Of a stretch of DNA of 64,000 bases, positions 61,148 to 64,000 are shown in pieces. This DNA comes from Bacillota bacterium (GTDB lineage: Bacteria > Bacillota > Clostridia > Lachnospirales > Lachnospiraceae): NCBI GenBank assembly GCA_023409535.1, contig JAEYGZ010000039.1:580593-644592 (forward strand). Direction: 5' to 3'. Every line of letters begins with the position of its first letter. Position 1 is the first letter of the stretch. Under the pieces are notes generated by a model. It worked only from the letters and a program-made list of their open reading frames with translations, searched no databases and was not told the DNA's origin. The position numbers and the translations under genes were made by a program.

Positions 61148-61915
61148 TTACTGATCCACGCGAATTCCAAACAGATGGATTCCTAATTTATCAAAAATGG
61201 TTGCAAGTATCAGTATAATTATTATTATCGTGAGTATAATGCAAAATCCCATAATAATCTTTGATAGTGCTTTTGCAAGCTTCCCGCTTTTGCTTCCAAT
61301 TATTTTAATAATAAAATATATTGCTGAGATAATCATAAACACAATCAACGGGGAGGATAAATCTTGCAGCACAGAATCTTTTGTATGAAGTATAAATTGA
61401 TTTATAATTACAGTATAAAGGCAAGATAATAACAAAACTGTAAATAAGCTTTTTCCCCAGCGCTGACCATAGATTTTTGCCAATAGATTAGTTTGATAAT
61501 CTTCAAAAATATCTTCCATCAAGTCTTGAAACTTTTTACCCTCTTCTTCTTTATGTATCATCATTTTCAAATAGTAATCTGTGTCCATGTGATCAATTGT
61601 TTCTTCTTTTTCCTTCATACAGCTGCACATTTCCAGCGCACCGTTTAATTCCTCCATCTGCCTACGCAAATCCAGTTGTGTACGATCCAATACCTCTACT
61701 AATGTTTTCTTTCCATCCAGAATTAACTGAATGCTTCCAATTGATATACCCAGCTTACGCAAAAGAACAATTTTTTTAAGGGCGGTAATATCTTCCTCTG
61801 TATACTCCTTGTAATTGTTTGCTTCTCTTCTCGGTGTTAGCAGTCCCTTTTGCTCATAGAAACGAATGTTCGCTCTGGTTAGGTTGGTTATTTCTTCAAC
61901 ATCTTTAATTTTCAT
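61148..61915 (-). CDS. Membrane-anchored MerR-family regulator
   Basis: A 255-residue protein. Residues 1-75 are a MerR DNA-binding domain (TRANIRFYEQKGLLTPRRE, LLRKLGISIGSIQLIL) and 76-110 the dimer coiled coil; the remainder holds three hydrophobic segments (about 155-172, 187-205 and 220-245), so the regulator is tied to the membrane and could sense an envelope signal or lipophilic drug. AAGGAGG precedes the ATG. Its promoter has the 19-base spacer of MerR-controlled promoters. Confidence 0.88.
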   Translation of the reverse strand: MKIKDVEEITNLTRANIRFYEQKGLLTPRREANNYKEYTEEDITALKKIVLLRKLGISIGSIQLILDGKKTLVEVLDRTQLDLRRQMEELNGALEMCSCMKEKEETIDHMDTDYYLKMMIHKEEEGKKFQDLMEDIFEDYQTNLLAKIYGQRWGKSLFTVLLLSCLYTVIINQFILHTKDSVLQDLSSPLIVFMIISAIYFIIKIIGSKSGKLAKALSKIIMGFCIILTIIIIILILATIFDKLGIHLFGIRVDQ

Positions 61916-61939
61916 ATCATAAACCTCCTTATTAAGCGA

Positions 61940-61970
61940 ACTATACGCTGTAAAGTAACTTTGCAGTCAA
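61940..61970 (-). promoter_or_regulatory. MerR-type promoter with 19-base spacer and operator dyad
   Basis: On the minus strand TTGACT (61965-61970) and TATAGT (61940-61945) are 19 bases apart, the overlong spacing that MerR proteins correct by twisting. The spacer holds the dyad CTGCAAAGT-T-ACTTTACAG with one mismatch. Autoregulation by the MerR protein just downstream is very likely. Confidence 0.8.
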
Positions 61971-62014
61971 ATACTTTTTTGATTATTTACATATGATTCA
62001 AATGCAACAAAAAA

Positions 62015-62044
62015 TCGCTAATCCGTAATTATAAGAATTAGCGA
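62015..62044 (-). terminator. Terminator of the Ig-like/transglutaminase gene
   Basis: TCGCTAAT (62015-62022) pairs with ATTAGCGA (62037-62044), followed on the minus strand by TTTTTTGTTG. Confidence 0.7.
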
Positions 62045-62128
62045 CCATTTGTAGTGATACAATGGAAGAAACGCTTTCTTCGCATAATCAATTTCCTTAT
62101 AAAGGTCTGATTATATGACCAGCTGTAT

Positions 62129-63748
62129 TTAGTACCATGCGAGTCCAAATCCAGCTTCAACAAAAGGTGCTCCGTAATTCAAATCTTCGTAAGTGCCTTC
62201 GCAGCCTTCATGTACTTCATCGTCACTCCAGGTGTAAATGGGTTCATAACCCGGTTCATAATCAACATCAGGATCATCACCATAATCATAAAGATAATCA
62301 CCATTATCATCACCAAAATAAAGCTCATAATCATTTTCTGTAAGATTTTCATCTAATACATGGTCTGGCCAAAGTGTTTTGGATAAGAAGTAAGTGGAGT
62401 TTTTAAGAGCAGCGCACCAGTAAGAATCTATATAATACCAGGTACCATCTGCTTTTACTTTATTCCAGGCATGTCCGTCGGTTATCTCAGAATTGTCGGC
62501 AACACCCAGACACTCCCAAACTTCAATATCTATGCACTCCATTAGGAAGCAGAAGATGTCTGAATATGTACCGCAATCTCCTAATGGATTCCATACCCCA
62601 CCAAATAAAATACGCCTGTAATATGCAGAAGTTGTGTCTCCCATGTTGGTATGATATGTTTCATTTAAATAGTTCTGTACAATTGTAATTTTCTCTCTGT
62701 CCGTTAATGCGTCGGAATCAAGATTATTGGTATCTATGAAGTTTCTTACCCAGGTTAAGGTTTCTGTTTCTGTCTTATCATATCCGGTAAAATTATTTTG
62801 TTTTACCGCACTTACCGGGTCAAGGACGGTAACACCGCGTCCCACAATTACCTTAATACTCTTCGTTACTCCGGAGACGGTTAAAGAAAGGGTTGCGATT
62901 CCATCTTTACCGGTTTCAATATAGATACCGTAATAATAATCGCTGCGGTCATCAAGAAAGGTAGTAAAAGAGCCCTTTGCTGTTGCGACAGCAGGGTCTG
63001 AAGAAACGATACCTATATCATCAGAAGCCGGATTAGCTGCAAAGTAATCATCACAATCTATCTTAAACCCATTTGCAAAATTCACATCGCGGCTTTCCCG
63101 ACATGCGGTACTATCTGCAGGCATGGATAGTTCCGAAACCTCAAACCCGGAAAAGGGGGATACCGCCTCCATAGAAATCGTATTAACAACCTTATTATGA
63201 AAATAAGCAGTTACTTTAAAGGCTCCTTTTTCAGCAGCAGTCACGACTCCCGTGCTGCTTACCTTAACTCCGGTATTACCGGATACCTTATAAGTAAGCT
63301 TCATTCCTTTAATCATTGCAGAGCTGTAATTATAAGAGGAGGGATTTAAATTAACTCCGGTTCCGCCTACGGAAACATTATGGGAGGACGGATTTAGATA
63401 AATATCAGAGGAATCTACAACAACCGCTTTGCACTTGTAGGTTTTCTTATTAACGGCTGCCTTTATATAAGTATCGCCAAAATCAACCGCAGTTACCTTT
63501 CCTGTGTTTGATACCGTAGCGATGCTTTTATCCGAAGAACTCCAGGCCACCTTTTTTGAAGTCCCTGTTACCTTTAATGTGGTTGTTTCTCCTTTAGCAA
63601 GATAAATTGCAGTTTTACTTAAAGATACCGGTACCGATGCCGTTGTTGCTGCATTTGCGGTAGAGTAGGCGATATCAGGGGTTATAAATGTAAAAATTAA
63701 GGTAAATACAAGCAACATTCTAATCATAAATTTTTGTCTTTTGTTCAC
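62129..63748 (-). CDS. Secreted Ig-like (BIG2) and transglutaminase-like protein
   Basis: A 539-residue exported protein: signal peptide cleaved near ANA-AT (residue 34); a BIG2 bacterial Ig-like domain (KGETTTLKVTGTSKKVAWSS); further Ig-like segments; then a transglutaminase-like core at about 350-460 with the Cys in GDCGTYSDIF, His in DGHAWNKV and Asp in YYIDSYW. The C-terminal tail is very acidic with Asp/Tyr repeats. No anchor is seen. Such proteins act on cell-surface proteins as proteases or cross-linkers; the activity here is not proven. Confidence 0.9.
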   Translation of the reverse strand: MNKRQKFMIRMLLVFTLIFTFITPDIAYSTANAATTASVPVSLSKTAIYLAKGETTTLKVTGTSKKVAWSSSDKSIATVSNTGKVTAVDFGDTYIKAAVNKKTYKCKAVVVDSSDIYLNPSSHNVSVGGTGVNLNPSSYNYSSAMIKGMKLTYKVSGNTGVKVSSTGVVTAAEKGAFKVTAYFHNKVVNTISMEAVSPFSGFEVSELSMPADSTACRESRDVNFANGFKIDCDDYFAANPASDDIGIVSSDPAVATAKGSFTTFLDDRSDYYYGIYIETGKDGIATLSLTVSGVTKSIKVIVGRGVTVLDPVSAVKQNNFTGYDKTETETLTWVRNFIDTNNLDSDALTDREKITIVQNYLNETYHTNMGDTTSAYYRRILFGGVWNPLGDCGTYSDIFCFLMECIDIEVWECLGVADNSEITDGHAWNKVKADGTWYYIDSYWCAALKNSTYFLSKTLWPDHVLDENLTENDYELYFGDDNGDYLYDYGDDPDVDYEPGYEPIYTWSDDEVHEGCEGTYEDLNYGAPFVEAGFGLAWY

Positions 63749-63887
63749 GTTGTTTCTCCCTTGCCATAAGTATAAATTGTCTATAGTACGCTTTCGATAA
63801 CAATTGCCGAATTAAATTAATTATACATTTCAAAATATAGGAAATCAATCAGAATATTTAAAGTGTATCTTTTGCGTTGAATAAAAA

Positions 63888-63932
63888 ACTTAATTCCAGT
63901 TAATCAAACCAAATGTAGAATTAAGTCTTTCT
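63888..63932 (+). other. Small inverted repeat near the right edge
   Basis: ACTTAATTC (63888-63896) pairs with GAATTAAGT (63918-63926), followed by CTTTCTT. It lies 65-110 bases before a likely start and could be a leader hairpin or weak terminator. Confidence 0.35.
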
Positions 63933-63995
63933 TAAATTCCATTACTCCTTCATAATAGGATTAGATTCCCAGTCCGCAGTGAAAGGAGTTTATTT

Positions 63996-64000
63996 ATGTG
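63996..64000 (+). CDS. Start of the next gene (only the first codons)
   Basis: ATG at 63996-63998 is preceded by GAAAGGAG at a seven-base spacing, a good ribosome site, and the window ends two bases later. Product cannot be known. Confidence 0.45.

Overview
The window looks like chromosome from a low-GC, Gram-positive, strictly anaerobic member of the Clostridia, most likely Lachnospiraceae (relatives of Lachnoclostridium/Anaerocolumna). This is inferred from gene content: T-box leaders before two tRNA synthetase genes, a BglG/LicT antitermination site, a one-polypeptide PurL of about 1,280 residues, a Feo iron operon with an iron-box-like site, M42 aminopeptidase, YhbD/bactofilin genes, Ig-like plus transglutaminase and IPKTG-anchored surface proteins, and strong AGGAGG ribosome sites. 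I see no rRNA, tRNA, CRISPR array, transposase or phage module; the region reads as ordinary chromosome with short operons separated by good hairpin terminators.

Layout. 1-5.9 kb: end of an unknown gene, a coiled-coil membrane protein, then a leftward operon of a P-type ATPase with Na,K-ATPase-like motifs and two TrkA/RCK proteins. 6-12.7 kb: Met T-box and a MetS-type methionyl-tRNA synthetase, a NapH-like ferredoxin with a PadR regulator, Val T-box and valS. 12.8-17 kb: LicT-type antiterminator with its RNA target, EIIA, HPr, an N-acetylglucosamine/glucose-type EIICB, then methylglyoxal synthase. 17-24.2 kb: beta-propeller dehydrogenase-like protein, LysR regulator, purL, GNAT. 24.5-26.5 kb: leftward ECF sigma / zinc anti-sigma / two membrane proteins, in which the sigma gene has no ATG, GTG or TTG start. 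27-35.6 kb: M42 peptidase, chemotaxis receptor, and two ABC exporter loci of opposite direction sharing a candidate GntR operator. 35.6-46 kb: collagen-like protein, lgt, PHP protein, a tightly overlapped operon of YhbD-like regulator, two bactofilin-like proteins and two ABC exporters, then an orphan VirB4/HerA-like ATPase. 46-50.5 kb: DtxR-type regulator facing a feoA-feoA-feoB operon that ends with two small membrane proteins and an atypical Fur-like protein.

50.7-54.4 kb holds the most interesting locus: two tandem HTH-TPR regulators of RRNPP type converge on a small secreted pro-peptide gene that carries three copies of a nine-residue unit (SDxPSILSA). The pro-peptide gene is divergent from a c-di-GMP phosphodiesterase-like gene, and two large palindromes lie between them. 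This looks like a peptide quorum-sensing system with a multi-copy pheromone precursor; the assignment is inference from architecture. 54.5-64 kb: flavodoxin, glutaredoxin-like protein, GNAT, YdeI-like protein, unknown proteins, a cell-wall-anchored metallophosphoesterase, a membrane-anchored MerR regulator with a 19-bp-spaced promoter, and a secreted Ig-like/transglutaminase protein.
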